The notes: a model not told the origin generated them from the letters alone. A DNA stretch of 64,000 nucleotides from Hoeflea_A sp963921345 (GCA_963921345.3 CAWUFE020000007.1:3224001-3288000); one strand, 5' to 3'; shown: positions 52,326 through 61,791, counted from the first letter of the stretch. Made by a program: numbers and translations.

Positions 52326-52547
52326 ATGCTGAGTGCCAATCGTGAATTTCTGGAACTCGCGCAGATCGTGATTTTGCTGACGATCGCGTCCACCTATGTC
52401 ATACCGCTCTTGTTGACGGTCAGAGGAATCTACCTGTTCGGGCAGCGAAGAACGCTGTTGGGCGCCGCGTTGGTCGCGGCAGGCATATTGGGTTTTGTCA
52501 TGGTGTCCGGCATGATCCTCAACTACCTGAGTGGACAGTCGTGGTAG
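52326..52547 (+). CDS. Two-helix membrane protein, paralogue of 49416-49613
   Basis: 73 residues, MLSANREFLELAQIVILL then loop RGIYLFGQRRTLLGA and a second helix. Shares its central loop and topology with the gene at 49416. Ribosome-binding site weak (GGTGG). Confidence 0.6.
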   Translation: MLSANREFLELAQIVILLTIASTYVIPLLLTVRGIYLFGQRRTLLGAALVAAGILGFVMVSGMILNYLSGQSW

Positions 52548-52730
52548 TATCGAAGCTGCGCACACGTAAAACGCTGCACGTTGTCCGCTTTATCTCCAAA
52601 TGAGGCCCGACCTCAAGTCCACCGCGGACGCCCGGATGCGATCCGGGATTGCTCTCACGTCCGATAACATTTTGTTACGGACGCGTGAGTTGAACTGACA
52701 GCGGCGGACCCTGTCCCTATCATCGCATTC

Positions 52731-54047
52731 ATGTTGACAAATCTTTTTCGACGGGCCCTGCCCGCCCTTTTCGCTATTGCCCTCGCCGGCCCGGCGGCGG
52801 CCGAACTCATCGAGATCGAAACGGATACCGCGCTGAAGGGCGTCTATCTGATTCCGGACGACACCGCCGAGACGGTGCGGGTCAGCGCGGTGATCCTCGC
52901 CGGCGAAGCCGACTCGGACGGACCGGAGGGGCTTGCCCACTATCTCGAGCACCTGATGTTCTGGCACGCCGACGGCGTCAGCAATCGGGTATTCCACAAT
53001 CGCGGCGGCAATGCCTGGGTCAATGGCATCATCACCAACTACTACACGGACGGGCCGAAGGCCGACCTCGATGACCTGTTTGCCTTTGCCGGCCGCCTGG
53101 TGACGCCGCCGGCGCTCGACCCCACCTTTATGGCGGACGAAAAGCGCATCGTCGCGCGCGAATACGACCTGCGCGTCTCGGAGAATCCGCGCTCCCGCGT
53201 GCAACAGCGGATGAACCGGGAGCTCTACGGCCAAAACCCCGTCGGACGCAGCCTGATCGGCACGCCGCAATCCATCGAAAGCTTCGACCTCGACATGGTC
53301 GAGCGGTTCCGGCGCCAATTCTACGTCCCCGACAACATGGTGCTGTTCGCCTCCGGCGACCTGAACGAGGACGAGGTGCGCCGCCAGGTCGAAAAGACAT
53401 TCGGCGGCGCCGATGCCGGGTCCGAGAACGGCCAACCCTGGCGACGGCTGCTGCCCACCGAAGCGCTGGCCCGCACGATCGAGTTGATCGACGACCAGAC
53501 CAGGATGGATTCCTACCAGTTCTCTTCCCTGTCGGAGTGGATCGGATCGGGCGACCGGCTGCAGGACGTCTATACGCTCGGCTTCCTCAACGAACTGCTC
53601 GGCTCCAACCTCCCGGGAAGCCTCGCCAAGCCGCTGGAGATCAACGAGTTCATCGTCAGCGCCTACAGCGTGCGGCTCGACCGCAAGCTGCGCGATCAGG
53701 TGCAGTTCCTGTTCCGGGCCAGGCCGGACGAGGGCGTCGCGCCCGAAACCGTCTCGGTCAAGCTGCGCGACAGTCTCGTCGCGCTGGCCAGGTCGGGTGT
53801 GCCGGAAAAGAGCCTGGAGCGGATCCGCAAGCGGTTCTTCCGCGAGGCCGACCGCCGACGCGACGAGCCGAACTACATCCTCGGTCGGGCGCTGCGCAAC
53901 CTGACTGCCGGGCTGGATCCCAACGGCGCCGACGATCATCGCGAGCGCATCGCCGCCGTCACCAAGGCGGATGTGGACACGCTGATCCGCGCCGTCGCCG
54001 ACCGGCATCGCTTTGTCGAGGTCAATCTCAAGCGAAGAGGGTCGTGA
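52731..54047 (+). CDS. Secreted M16 zinc peptidase, catalytic subunit
   Basis: 438 residues. Signal peptide MLTNLFRRALPALFAIALAGPAAAE. Zinc-binding inverted motif HYLEH (near residue 72, LAHYLEHLMFWHA), with the distal Glu in KRIVAREYDLR near residue 145. The rest matches M16 inactive-half sequences (FYVPDNMVLFASGDL). Periplasmic degradation or processing of peptides is expected. Starts the operon; the noncatalytic partner follows three bases downstream. Confidence 0.86.
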   Translation: MLTNLFRRALPALFAIALAGPAAAELIEIETDTALKGVYLIPDDTAETVRVSAVILAGEADSDGPEGLAHYLEHLMFWHADGVSNRVFHNRGGNAWVNGIITNYYTDGPKADLDDLFAFAGRLVTPPALDPTFMADEKRIVAREYDLRVSENPRSRVQQRMNRELYGQNPVGRSLIGTPQSIESFDLDMVERFRRQFYVPDNMVLFASGDLNEDEVRRQVEKTFGGADAGSENGQPWRRLLPTEALARTIELIDDQTRMDSYQFSSLSEWIGSGDRLQDVYTLGFLNELLGSNLPGSLAKPLEINEFIVSAYSVRLDRKLRDQVQFLFRARPDEGVAPETVSVKLRDSLVALARSGVPEKSLERIRKRFFREADRRRDEPNYILGRALRNLTAGLDPNGADDHRERIAAVTKADVDTLIRAVADRHRFVEVNLKRRGS

Positions 54048-54050
54048 GAA

Positions 54051-55413
54051 ATGCGTCGGGTTCTGAAGATCGTACTGGCCGCCGTCCCTTTCCTGGCATC
54101 GGCACCAGCGGCTGGCGCTGCGCCGGAAGTCGGCAAACACACAACGCCGGCCGGCCACGTGTTCTGGTACGTGCCGCTGGAGGAAGCCAAGCGAACGGCC
54201 GTCTCCGTCACCTGGACGGCCGGCCTGCCAAGAGGTCCCGACACGCATGAGGCCACGGCGCGGCTGGGCATCTCGCTGATGCTGAGCGGCGGCGCCGGCG
54301 GCATCGCCTCGGACGAGCTTTCGGCCGATTTCGAGGATCTCGACTCCGGCTCGCGCCTGTGGGCCCAGCCGGGCGAAATCCGCGGCTTCGTGGTGGCGCC
54401 CGAGGACAGCCTTCAGGAGGCGGCGCAGATCGTCAATCTGTGGCTGGCCAAGCCGGACTTCGACGAGCGCTGGCTGGAGCGCGAGAAGCGCACCCTGCTG
54501 CGCAATGTCCGGGTGCGCGGCGAAACCGCGTCGGGGGCGGCCTGGAACCTGGCCCGCGAAATCCTGCTCGACGACCATCCCTACAACCGCTTCTGGTCCA
54601 TCGCGCCGGCCGACGACGTGAGGACCATCGACCGCGACGCCATCGCCGCCTGGCACCGGGGCTCCTTCGGAACGGCGGACATCACGATCACCGCCGCCGG
54701 TTCGGCGTCGGCCGACGCGGTCGGCAAAGCCGTCGCCGAACCGGCAGCCGCTGCCCTTCGCCGGCCCGGAGGTCATGCCTGGGACCGTGGTGCTGCACGA
54801 TCCCGAGTCGCCGAAATCGCTTATCATGGCGTTCGGGCCGATACCGCCGCCTACCGCCGAGGACGGCCCGGCACTCGGCATGGCGACGGCGGTGCTCGGA
54901 TCGGGGCAGCAATCGCGGCTGTTCAGAACCATGCGCACGGACCTGCGTGCGGCGTATGGATTCCGCGCCGGCATCAACAGTTTCACCCGCCGCCACCGGC
55001 TGCTGCGCATGGGCGGAGAAGTCGAAACGGCGCTGTTGCCAGAGGCGCTGCAGGCGCTGCGGGAGACCTATGAGCAGTTTCGGATCGACGGTATCGCGGA
55101 AGAGGAATTCACGGTCACGCGCGAGCTGATGCAGCAGCGCGTCGCACAGGGCATGAAACGCCCGACCCGGGTCGCCAACCGGCTGATGTCGAGCCGGCTG
55201 CGCGACCGCCCGGACGGGCATTTCGAAACCACCGAAGCGCGTATCGCCGCCCTCGACCGCGACACGGTCAACGCGGAAATCCGCCGGACCTTCCCGCATT
55301 TCGATGCGTTCCTGACGATCGTCGTGACTCCGGACGCCGATGCCCTCGAGGGCGCCTGCGTAATCACCGCTATCGAGGAATGGACCCGGTGTTTCGAGTC
55401 GGAGCCGACCTAG
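54051..55413 (+). pseudogene. M16 peptidase, noncatalytic subunit, broken by a one-base frameshift
   Basis: First part, MRRVLKIVLAAVPFLASAPAAGAAPE (signal peptide) to about residue 235, then in another frame from 54775 MPGTVVLHDPESPKSLIMAFG to the TAG at 55411-55413. Both parts match M16 in order, and no HxxEH is present, as in noncatalytic partners of the PqqL/M16 two-gene type. The shift lies about 54740-54775; one extra base explains it. Total about 453 residues when joined, the family length. Error or mutation; a truncated partner would probably inactivate the pair. Confidence 0.8.
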
Positions 55414-55417
55414 AGCG

Positions 55418-56296
55418 CTAGAGCTTCACCTCCTTGAGCGCCTCGACAACCATCCGCAGCCCTTTGCCCAGGATCTTGTCGCGCCTGAGAACGATCGCCA
55501 GATTGCGGTGGAAGGCCGGCGACAGGGGGCGGGTTTCGATCGACGAGCGGTCTTCGAGGGCGCTGGTCGGCAAAATCGCGTAGCCGACACCGGCGGCCAC
55601 CAGCTTTCGGATCGCCTCGGTATTGCCCATCTCCATGGCAGGCGTCAGCGTTATGCCGGCCCGGGCAAACCAGCGATCGACGATCTGGCGGGTGTTTCCC
55701 TCAGCATCGTAGAGAATGACCGGCAGCCCGGCCATGGCCTGCGGGGTCACCGACCGCGGCAGGCGATCGTCGCCGGCGGCAGCGATGGCGACAAAGGGAT
55801 CGTCCAGCACCGGAATGGCCTCGAACATCCGGCCGTGCACCGGCGGGGTGACGAACCCGACGTCGAGCGCATTGTCCTCAAGCGCTTTGAGGATGTCCTT
55901 CGTGTGGGCCGTCTTGACCACGATCTCCAACCCCTGGAAGCGCTGGCGGACGGACTTCAACACCTGCGGCAGAAGGTGGATGCAGGCCGTCGAGCCGGTG
56001 CCGATGCGAACCCGACCGGCTGCGCCGCGGGCGTAGGGCAGCAGGTCGGCAAGCGTCGCCGAAACGACGCCATCTATTCGCTTCACATGGTCGAGCAGGG
56101 TCAGGCCGGCTGCGGTCGGCGTCGCCTTTTTGCCAACCCGCTCGATCAGTCGAACGCCGAGCCGTCGCTCCAGTTCCCGGATCTGAAAGCTGATGGCCGG
56201 CTGGGTGAGGTTGAGCTTCTCCGCCGCGGCCGAGAACGTGCCGTGTTCGATCACCTTGGCGAAACTGTCGAGCTGGTCGAGCCGGAAATCGCGCAT
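55418..56296 (-). CDS. LysR-family transcriptional regulator
   Basis: 292 residues. Winged helix MRDFRLDQLDSFAKVIEHGTFSAAAEKLNLTQPAISFQIRELERRLG, effector domain with GRVRIGTGSTACIHLLPQVL. A palindrome resembling a LysR autoregulation box is 12 bases upstream of the ATG. Converges with the M16 pair four bases away, and divergent from the DUF1127 gene. Confidence 0.88.
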   Translation of the reverse strand: MRDFRLDQLDSFAKVIEHGTFSAAAEKLNLTQPAISFQIRELERRLGVRLIERVGKKATPTAAGLTLLDHVKRIDGVVSATLADLLPYARGAAGRVRIGTGSTACIHLLPQVLKSVRQRFQGLEIVVKTAHTKDILKALEDNALDVGFVTPPVHGRMFEAIPVLDDPFVAIAAAGDDRLPRSVTPQAMAGLPVILYDAEGNTRQIVDRWFARAGITLTPAMEMGNTEAIRKLVAAGVGYAILPTSALEDRSSIETRPLSPAFHRNLAIVLRRDKILGKGLRMVVEALKEVKL

Positions 56297-56308
56297 ACCA
56301 AAATTCTA

Positions 56309-56325
56309 TTTATGTATTGCATAAA
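56309..56325. promoter_or_regulatory. LysR-type binding-site candidate
   Basis: TTTATG-TATTG-CATAAA, a perfect 6+6 inverted repeat with T-N11-A spacing, just upstream of the LysR start and 75 bases upstream of the divergent DUF1127 gene. Confidence 0.5.
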
Positions 56326-56399
56326 ATGTCAAATCTTCTTTTTGGTATCTGGATCGCCATACTGAGCCGAAAAGTAGTCCCGGCTGAAAGGATGGCACC

Positions 56400-56657
56400 A
56401 TGCGGTGGATCGGCTCTATGTTTCGCGAAATCCTGTTCGTTCTCTCCGCCTCGCCGCAATCGCGCTGGCGTCAGCTTCGTCGCCTGCGCGGTCTCGACGA
56501 TCGGCTGCTCGATGACGTCGGCATCACCCGGCAACAGGCGTCGGAGCAGCCGCTTCTTCCTGGCGGCAATCGCGAATCGGACGAAATCCGGTCAACGCAA
56601 AAGCAGCCTCCGCCGCTGCGCCACGAACCGCAGGGCGCCCTGAAACCCTGGCGCTAA
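56400..56657 (+). CDS. DUF1127 (YjiS-like) domain protein
   Basis: 85 residues; the core SRWRQLRRLRGLDDRLLDDVGITRQQA matches the DUF1127 pattern (RRxxxLxxLDDRxLxDIGixR). Preceded by a hydrophobic MFREILFVLS and followed by a polar tail longer than usual. Such small proteins affect RNA turnover and phosphate/carbon metabolism in alphaproteobacteria. The divergent LysR gene may regulate it. Confidence 0.82.
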   Translation: MRWIGSMFREILFVLSASPQSRWRQLRRLRGLDDRLLDDVGITRQQASEQPLLPGGNRESDEIRSTQKQPPPLRHEPQGALKPWR

Positions 56658-56664
56658 ATCGGAT

Positions 56665-57456
56665 CTAATCCCTGCGGAACATCACGCTGACGAGCCAGCC
56701 GGTGACCATGGCGAGAACGACGGCGAGGATGCCGTAGAGAAAAGACTGTTCGTGGGCGAGTTCGAAGATGAACTGCTCGATGCCGGTCTTGACGACCCGC
56801 AGCGTCAGCTGGCGCTCCATGACGAATTCGTTGTTCTTGAACAGGAAGGCGCGCAGACGGTGCTGACCGACCGGCACGTTGGCCGGCAGCCGGATGGTGG
56901 CGCGAAACAGGCTCGAGCTGACGAATTCGACGCCGACCGGCTCGCTCTGATAGAGGCCGTCATCGACCCGCAGCCGCAACAGCGCTTCGCGGAACTCCGG
57001 CACGCGACTGCCGTCGCCGACATTGCCGGAGGGCTGCAGATGGATGTGCTCGATACCGATGGTCCGGCCGCTCAACTCGATCTGCTTAGCGATGCGGTCG
57101 ATCGGCAACGTGCTCGACAGCGAGTAGGACGACGGCGCCGGCTCGAAACGCATCGAGTAGCGGTTGATCCAGATGCCGAAGACCCGATCCTTCTTGCGCA
57201 CGACGGACTCGCGCGCCGGGCCCTCCAGCGCGACGATGATGTCGTAGGCGCCGATCTGCAGCAGGAAACGGTCGGCATTGTCGAGCGCCCCGAAGACCGT
57301 CAGGTCGGCGCCGGCGAAATCGGCGGTGATGGCGATTTCGTTGGTCGAAATACCGATGTCGAGACTTTCCTGGGTGCCCGAGTCCTGGGCACGCGCCGGA
57401 AGGCTCGCCAGCAGCGCCAGCAAAACCAACAGCGTCGTGAGGGCCCGGTGCGCCAT
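56665..57456 (-). CDS. TIGR02186 family membrane-anchored protein
   Basis: 263 residues. Signal peptide MAHRALTTLLVLLALLASLPARAQD, a beta-rich periplasmic domain (ISTNEIAITADFAGADLTVFG near residue 35), and one C-terminal helix (SFLYGILAVVLAMVTGWLVSVMF). Family TIGR02186 commonly neighbours a TauE/SafE-type permease, as here two bases away. Probably an accessory subunit of that exporter. Confidence 0.82.
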   Translation of the reverse strand: MAHRALTTLLVLLALLASLPARAQDSGTQESLDIGISTNEIAITADFAGADLTVFGALDNADRFLLQIGAYDIIVALEGPARESVVRKKDRVFGIWINRYSMRFEPAPSSYSLSSTLPIDRIAKQIELSGRTIGIEHIHLQPSGNVGDGSRVPEFREALLRLRVDDGLYQSEPVGVEFVSSSLFRATIRLPANVPVGQHRLRAFLFKNNEFVMERQLTLRVVKTGIEQFIFELAHEQSFLYGILAVVLAMVTGWLVSVMFRRD

Positions 57457-57458
57457 GA

Positions 57459-58385
57459 TCAGAACCCGACCCCGGTCGTCACGACCGAATAGAATTCGTC
57501 CGGCGTCAGCACCAGGTCGAGCGCCAGGCGCACGCCGACCGCCAGGACCAGCAGCGCCAGCAGCGCGCGCAACTGCTCACCGCGCAGTTTCTGCCCGACC
57601 CTCACGCCGTACTGCGCTCCGATCACACCGGCAATCATCAGCAGGCCGGCGAGGAACACGTCGACCGACTGGTTGGTGGTCGCCTGCACCACGGTGGTGA
57701 AGGCGGTGACGAAGATGATCTGAAACAACGAGGTACCGATCACCACATTGGTCGGCACGTGCAACAGGTAGATCATGGCCGGCACCATGATGAAGCCGCC
57801 GCCGACGCCCATGATCGACGTCAGTACGCCGATGCCGAATCCGAGCACCAGCACCGGAATGATGCTGAGATAGATCTTGGAACGCTTGAATCGCACCTTG
57901 AACGGCAACCGGTGCACCCAGATGTGCTGGCCCGGCTTGCGCAGCGACACCGGCTTGTTGGCGGCGGCGCGCATCAGCGAATTGACGCTTTCCACCAGCA
58001 TCAGCCCGCCGACGATGCTCAGAAAGGTCACGTAGAACAGCGAAATGATGAGGTCGAGCTGGCCCAAACTTCGCAACAGCGTAAATAGATAGATTCCGAC
58101 TGACGCCCCGGCGAGACCGCCCGCCAGAAGCGTCACCCCCAGCTTGATGTCGAGCGTGCCGCGGCGAAAATGCGAAAGCGCCCCGGAGAAGGACGAGGCG
58201 ACGACCTGGTTGGCACCGGTGGCAACGGCGACGGCAGGCGGAATGTTGTAGAAAATCAGCAGCGGGGTGATCAGAAAACCGCCGCCCACACCGAACATTC
58301 CGGACAGAAACCCGACTGCCGCGCCCATGCCGAGAATGATAAAGGCATTGACCGATATCTCGGCGATGGGCAGATAGATCGTCAT
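57459..58385 (-). CDS. Sulfite exporter TauE/SafE family protein
   Basis: 308-residue membrane protein with eight helices in two halves. Each half carries the glycine-rich signature: MFGVGGGFLITPLL near residue 30 and MGVGGGFIMVPAMI near residue 190. Transports anions such as sulfite or organosulfonates in known members; substrate not provable here. Leads the two-gene unit with TIGR02186. Confidence 0.88.
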   Translation of the reverse strand: MTIYLPIAEISVNAFIILGMGAAVGFLSGMFGVGGGFLITPLLIFYNIPPAVAVATGANQVVASSFSGALSHFRRGTLDIKLGVTLLAGGLAGASVGIYLFTLLRSLGQLDLIISLFYVTFLSIVGGLMLVESVNSLMRAAANKPVSLRKPGQHIWVHRLPFKVRFKRSKIYLSIIPVLVLGFGIGVLTSIMGVGGGFIMVPAMIYLLHVPTNVVIGTSLFQIIFVTAFTTVVQATTNQSVDVFLAGLLMIAGVIGAQYGVRVGQKLRGEQLRALLALLVLAVGVRLALDLVLTPDEFYSVVTTGVGF

Positions 58386-58587
58386 TCCCGTCCTGAGAGA
58401 AAGTCCCCAAAAAGAAGAGGCCCGGACTTGGCTGGCCTCCCACCTGTCATGCGCCTTCTCTCAGGCCGTGTCAATCGCTCACGCTGGGGCCAGAGACACA
58501 AGTTTTCCGGTTCAGACGGAATTGGTGGAATTTGAGGGCAATCAAGGCTTTGCGGCCGGTAGAAGGGTCGCTTTTCGCCCCGGCCCG

Positions 58588-58617
58588 AAGCCTGTATTGT
58601 CGAGACGGTACAGGCTT
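58588..58617. promoter_or_regulatory. Palindromic operator candidate upstream of the MFS pump
   Basis: AAGCCTGTA (58588-58596) and TACAGGCTT (58609-58617) are perfect 9-bp inverted arms with 12 bases between, 26 bases before the MFS start. TetR/MarR-type sites look like this; no such regulator is adjacent. Confidence 0.5.
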
Positions 58618-58643
58618 GTAAACGGGATACGAAAACCGTTCCG

Positions 58644-60026
58644 ATGGGCATCGTCAGCGACCGGACCAAAAAGTGGTGGGTGCTTGCCGCCATGGGCGCT
58701 TCGCTGGGGGTCTTCCTGCTCGACGAGACGGTCGTCGGAGTGGCCCTGCCGACCATCCAGCGCGACCTGTCGCTGAGCGTTACCGACAGCCACTGGGTGG
58801 TCAATGTCTACCTGCTGATGCTGGCCTGCCTGGCGGCCACCAGCGGCAGGCTGTGCGACCGGTTCGGTTTCAAGCGTCTGTTCCTGCTCGGCCTCGGCCT
58901 GTTCGGGATCGCCTCGGTTGCCTGCGGCTTTGCCACCGACCTGACGATGCTGATTGCCGCACGCATCATGCAGGGGGTCGGCGCAGCCATCATCTTTCCG
59001 GCCTCGATGGCGATGCTCGCCATCATTTTCCCGGAAGAAGAACGCGGGAGGGCACTCGGCATCTACGGAGCCATGGGCACGACGTTCCTGGCGTCGGGTC
59101 CGTTCGTCGGCGGTCTGTTCACCGAGTTCCTGTCGTGGCGCTGGATCTTCTGGATCAATCCTTTCGTGGTGGCGGCGACCGCGGCGGTCGTCCTGGCACT
59201 CTGGACCGATCCGCCGAGAACGGTTGCGAAGGGCCGGTTCGACTTTGGCGGCCTCATCAGCCTGGTGGGCGGTATCGGTCTGGTGATCGTCGCCATCATG
59301 GAGGCGCCGGACTGGGGATGGGACCGGGCGGTCGTCTGGATCTTGATCGCGGCGGGATTGGTTTTGCTGGTGCTTTTCTTTCGCCGGGAGCGACGCACCA
59401 CGGCACCGCTGATCGAGGTCGACCTGTTCGACAATCTCGGATTTACCGCCTGCAACCTGATCGTGTTCACAGCTCAGTTCACCAAGATCGCGGTGCTCGT
59501 CATCCTCGCCATCTTCTTTCAGCGGGAACTCGGCATGAGCCCGCTGCTGGCGGGAACAGCCCTGCTCGCCGGAGTCGCCCCGCAACCGTTCGTCGCCGAG
59601 ATCACCGGCCGGTTCACCGACAGGGTGGGCAGCCGCAAACCGGCACTCTTGGGGCTGGCCGCAACTGTGCTGGTGTTCGTGTGGCTCGCCGTCGCCGTTC
59701 ATTGGCAGAACTACTGGCTGGCTTTTCCGGCGCTGCTCCTGTGGAGCGTGTCGACGTCTTTTCTCTTTATCCCGGGACTGCGGGCCGGCGTGAACAGCGT
59801 GTCGGTGGACAAGCAGGGCCAGGTCGGCGGCATCATGCTGACCGCGCAACTGGTCGGCGGCACCGTCGGCATGACGCTCTCCAGCACCCTGCTGGCGTCA
59901 ACCGGCAGCTATCAACTGCCGTTCCTGGCGACGGCTCTGCTGGCCGTGGCAGTACTTTGGCTCACCTGGATTGCAGTGCATGACGCGGCGCCGAAGGCCG
60001 GGCAATCGCCTCCCGACAAGAGCTGA
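58644..60026 (+). CDS. MFS efflux transporter, DHA2 (EmrB/QacA) type
   Basis: 460 residues, about 14 helices. DHA2 landmarks: motif A as CDRFGFKRLFLLGLG, LDETVVGVALPTIQRDL in helix 1 and the antiporter motif C in FLASGPFVGGLFTEFLSWRW. GTP-like ribosome-binding site is weak. Palindrome directly upstream suggests inducible expression. Drug or solvent export is the family role. Confidence 0.88.
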   Translation: MGIVSDRTKKWWVLAAMGASLGVFLLDETVVGVALPTIQRDLSLSVTDSHWVVNVYLLMLACLAATSGRLCDRFGFKRLFLLGLGLFGIASVACGFATDLTMLIAARIMQGVGAAIIFPASMAMLAIIFPEEERGRALGIYGAMGTTFLASGPFVGGLFTEFLSWRWIFWINPFVVAATAAVVLALWTDPPRTVAKGRFDFGGLISLVGGIGLVIVAIMEAPDWGWDRAVVWILIAAGLVLLVLFFRRERRTTAPLIEVDLFDNLGFTACNLIVFTAQFTKIAVLVILAIFFQRELGMSPLLAGTALLAGVAPQPFVAEITGRFTDRVGSRKPALLGLAATVLVFVWLAVAVHWQNYWLAFPALLLWSVSTSFLFIPGLRAGVNSVSVDKQGQVGGIMLTAQLVGGTVGMTLSSTLLASTGSYQLPFLATALLAVAVLWLTWIAVHDAAPKAGQSPPDKS

Positions 60027-60306
60027 CGGCAGGCATCCGTTTCCCGATCCGCACGAGGAAAGATCTTCAACGGTTTTTTGAAAATCGCCCTTGGGGATTT
60101 CTTTACACTGAAACCATTGGGGGAGGAGAATACCGCAGGTCAATCGGCCCGGGAGGTGCATTGCGACGCCGTTCCGGCCGGTCGTGTCTTCCGCATCATG
60201 GAGGTGAGCGGAGACCGTCCTCTGGATTTCGCGCGCACTCCCCTGCCCGAACCGGCGCTCCGCTGCCGGATCGGTTTGCGAGCCACGCCAGCAGGGAGGA
60301 CACGCC
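60027..60306. other. Leader region of the NCS2 permease
   Basis: 280 bases. A reading frame beginning at 60078 has no family similarity and is not supported. I searched by eye for a purine- or preQ1-type riboswitch and saw none; CAGGGAGG is the permease ribosome-binding site. Confidence 0.4.
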
Positions 60307-61752
60307 ATGGCAGGCGCCGATACCGGGATCGGAACCCCGGAACAACTGAGAGATCCCAACTATACGCCGCCCCTCTACAAGGCGGTACCGCTTGGCATCC
60401 AGCATGTGCTGGCCATGTTCGTCTCCAACGTGACGCCGGCGATCATCGTTGCCGGCGCCGCCGGTTTCGGCTTCGGCTCCAATTCGCCGGACTTTCCGGA
60501 ACTGCTCTATCTGATCCAGATGTCGATGCTGTTCGCCGGTCTGGCGACGCTGCTGCAGACGATCACCATCGGGCCGGTCGGCGCCGCGCTGCCGGTGGTG
60601 CAGGGAACCAGTTTCGCCTTCCTGCCGATCATGATCCCGATCGTCGCCGGCAAGGGTGTCGACGGCTTGGCCGCCCTGTTCGGCGGCGTGCTGATCGGCG
60701 GCTTATTCCACGCACTGCTCGGCACGATCATCGGCAAGATCCGCTTTGCCCTGCCACCGCTCGTCACCGGTCTGGTTGTGATGATGATCGGCCTGGCACT
60801 GGTCAAGGTCGGCATCCAGTATGCAGTCGGCGGCGTGCCGGCGATCAACCAGCCCGAATATGGCAGCCTGCTCAACTGGTCGGCCGCCCTGGTCGTGATC
60901 ATCGTCACGCTCGGCCTCAAATTCTACGCCCGCGGCATGCTGGCCGTTTCAGCGGTGCTGCTCGGCATCATCGTCGGCTATGTCTATGCGCTGCTGGTCG
61001 GCATCATCTCGACCGACGCCATTGCCGCCAGCTGGAGCAACGCCGCGGCGTTCGCGCTGCCGCAGCCGTTCAAATACGGTTTCGAGTTCTCCATCGCCGC
61101 CGTGATCGGCTTCTGCCTGATGGCCTTCGTCTCGGCGGTGGAAACCGTCGGCGACGTCTCCGGCATCACCAAAGGCGGCGCCGGACGCGAAGCCACGGAC
61201 CACGAGATCCGCGGCGCAACCTACGCCGACGGTGTCGGCACCGCGGTGGCCGGGATCTTCGGCGGCCTGCCCAACACCTCGTTCAGCCAGAATGTCGGGC
61301 TGATCGCCATGACCGGGGTCATGAGCCGTCATGTGGTGACCTTCGGCGCGATCTTCCTGATCATCTGCGGGCTGATCCCCAAGGTCGGAGCGGTGATCCG
61401 CACCGTGCCCATCGAGGTGCTGGGCGGTGGCGTCATCGTCATGTTCGGCATGGTCGTGGCGGCCGGCATCTCCATGCTGTCGGACGTTCACTGGAACCGC
61501 CGCAACATGGTGATCTTCGCCATTGCGCTGTCGATCGGCCTCGGCCTGCAGCTCGATCCGAAGTCGGTGCAGTACACGCACGACACGGTGCGCATTCTGC
61601 TGACCTCCGGCCTGCTGCCGGCGGCCCTGATCGCCATCGTGCTCAATCTGATCCTGCCCGAGGAACTGGCGGACGAGTCCGTCGAGGAAGTCTCGGGCGG
61701 CATGTCCGGCCATCAGACCGGCTCGATCGAAAAACCCGAGGAAGCCTCCTAA
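60307..61752 (+). CDS. Uracil-xanthine permease family (NCS2) nucleobase:cation symporter
   Basis: 481-residue inner-membrane symporter with about 14 helices. NCS2 signatures: PLGIQHVLAMFVSNVTPAI near residue 30 and NTSFSQNVGLIAMTGVMSR near residue 325 (the Q/E-N-x-G-L-x-x-x-T-G motif), and AVETVGDVSGIT with the nucleobase-contacting Glu. Imports uracil, xanthine or uric acid. CAGGGAGG precedes the ATG. Confidence 0.92.
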   Translation: MAGADTGIGTPEQLRDPNYTPPLYKAVPLGIQHVLAMFVSNVTPAIIVAGAAGFGFGSNSPDFPELLYLIQMSMLFAGLATLLQTITIGPVGAALPVVQGTSFAFLPIMIPIVAGKGVDGLAALFGGVLIGGLFHALLGTIIGKIRFALPPLVTGLVVMMIGLALVKVGIQYAVGGVPAINQPEYGSLLNWSAALVVIIVTLGLKFYARGMLAVSAVLLGIIVGYVYALLVGIISTDAIAASWSNAAAFALPQPFKYGFEFSIAAVIGFCLMAFVSAVETVGDVSGITKGGAGREATDHEIRGATYADGVGTAVAGIFGGLPNTSFSQNVGLIAMTGVMSRHVVTFGAIFLIICGLIPKVGAVIRTVPIEVLGGGVIVMFGMVVAAGISMLSDVHWNRRNMVIFAIALSIGLGLQLDPKSVQYTHDTVRILLTSGLLPAALIAIVLNLILPEELADESVEEVSGGMSGHQTGSIEKPEEAS

Positions 61753-61762
61753 GCTTTCGACG

Positions 61763-61791
61763 GCTCAGCCCCGCAACCCGCGGGGCTGAGC
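61763..61791. terminator. Hairpin between convergent permease and hydrolase genes
   Basis: Perfect 12-bp stem GCTCAGCCCCGC / GCGGGGCTGAGC with AACCC loop. It covers the last codons of the hydrolase. There is no T-tract on either side, so termination efficiency is doubtful; possibly a two-way 3' end. Confidence 0.45.

Larger units (their letters stand above)
51731..52547 (+). repeat. Right copy of the decayed segmental duplication
   Basis: TTAACCCA at 51731, CGCATTAG at 51765, intact DUF805 gene, then the two-helix gene: same order as in 49235-49613 but complete. Confidence 0.55.

Noticed and set aside
52590..55010. 806-codon open frame on the minus strand
   Set aside because: It lies opposite the M16 pair, is rich in Arg, Asp, Gly and His with no domain, and is the usual codon-bias shadow in GC-rich DNA.
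60078..60306. Frame or riboswitch upstream of the NCS2 permease
   Set aside because: The frame has no family similarity, and no conserved purine-riboswitch pairing or core could be found by eye.
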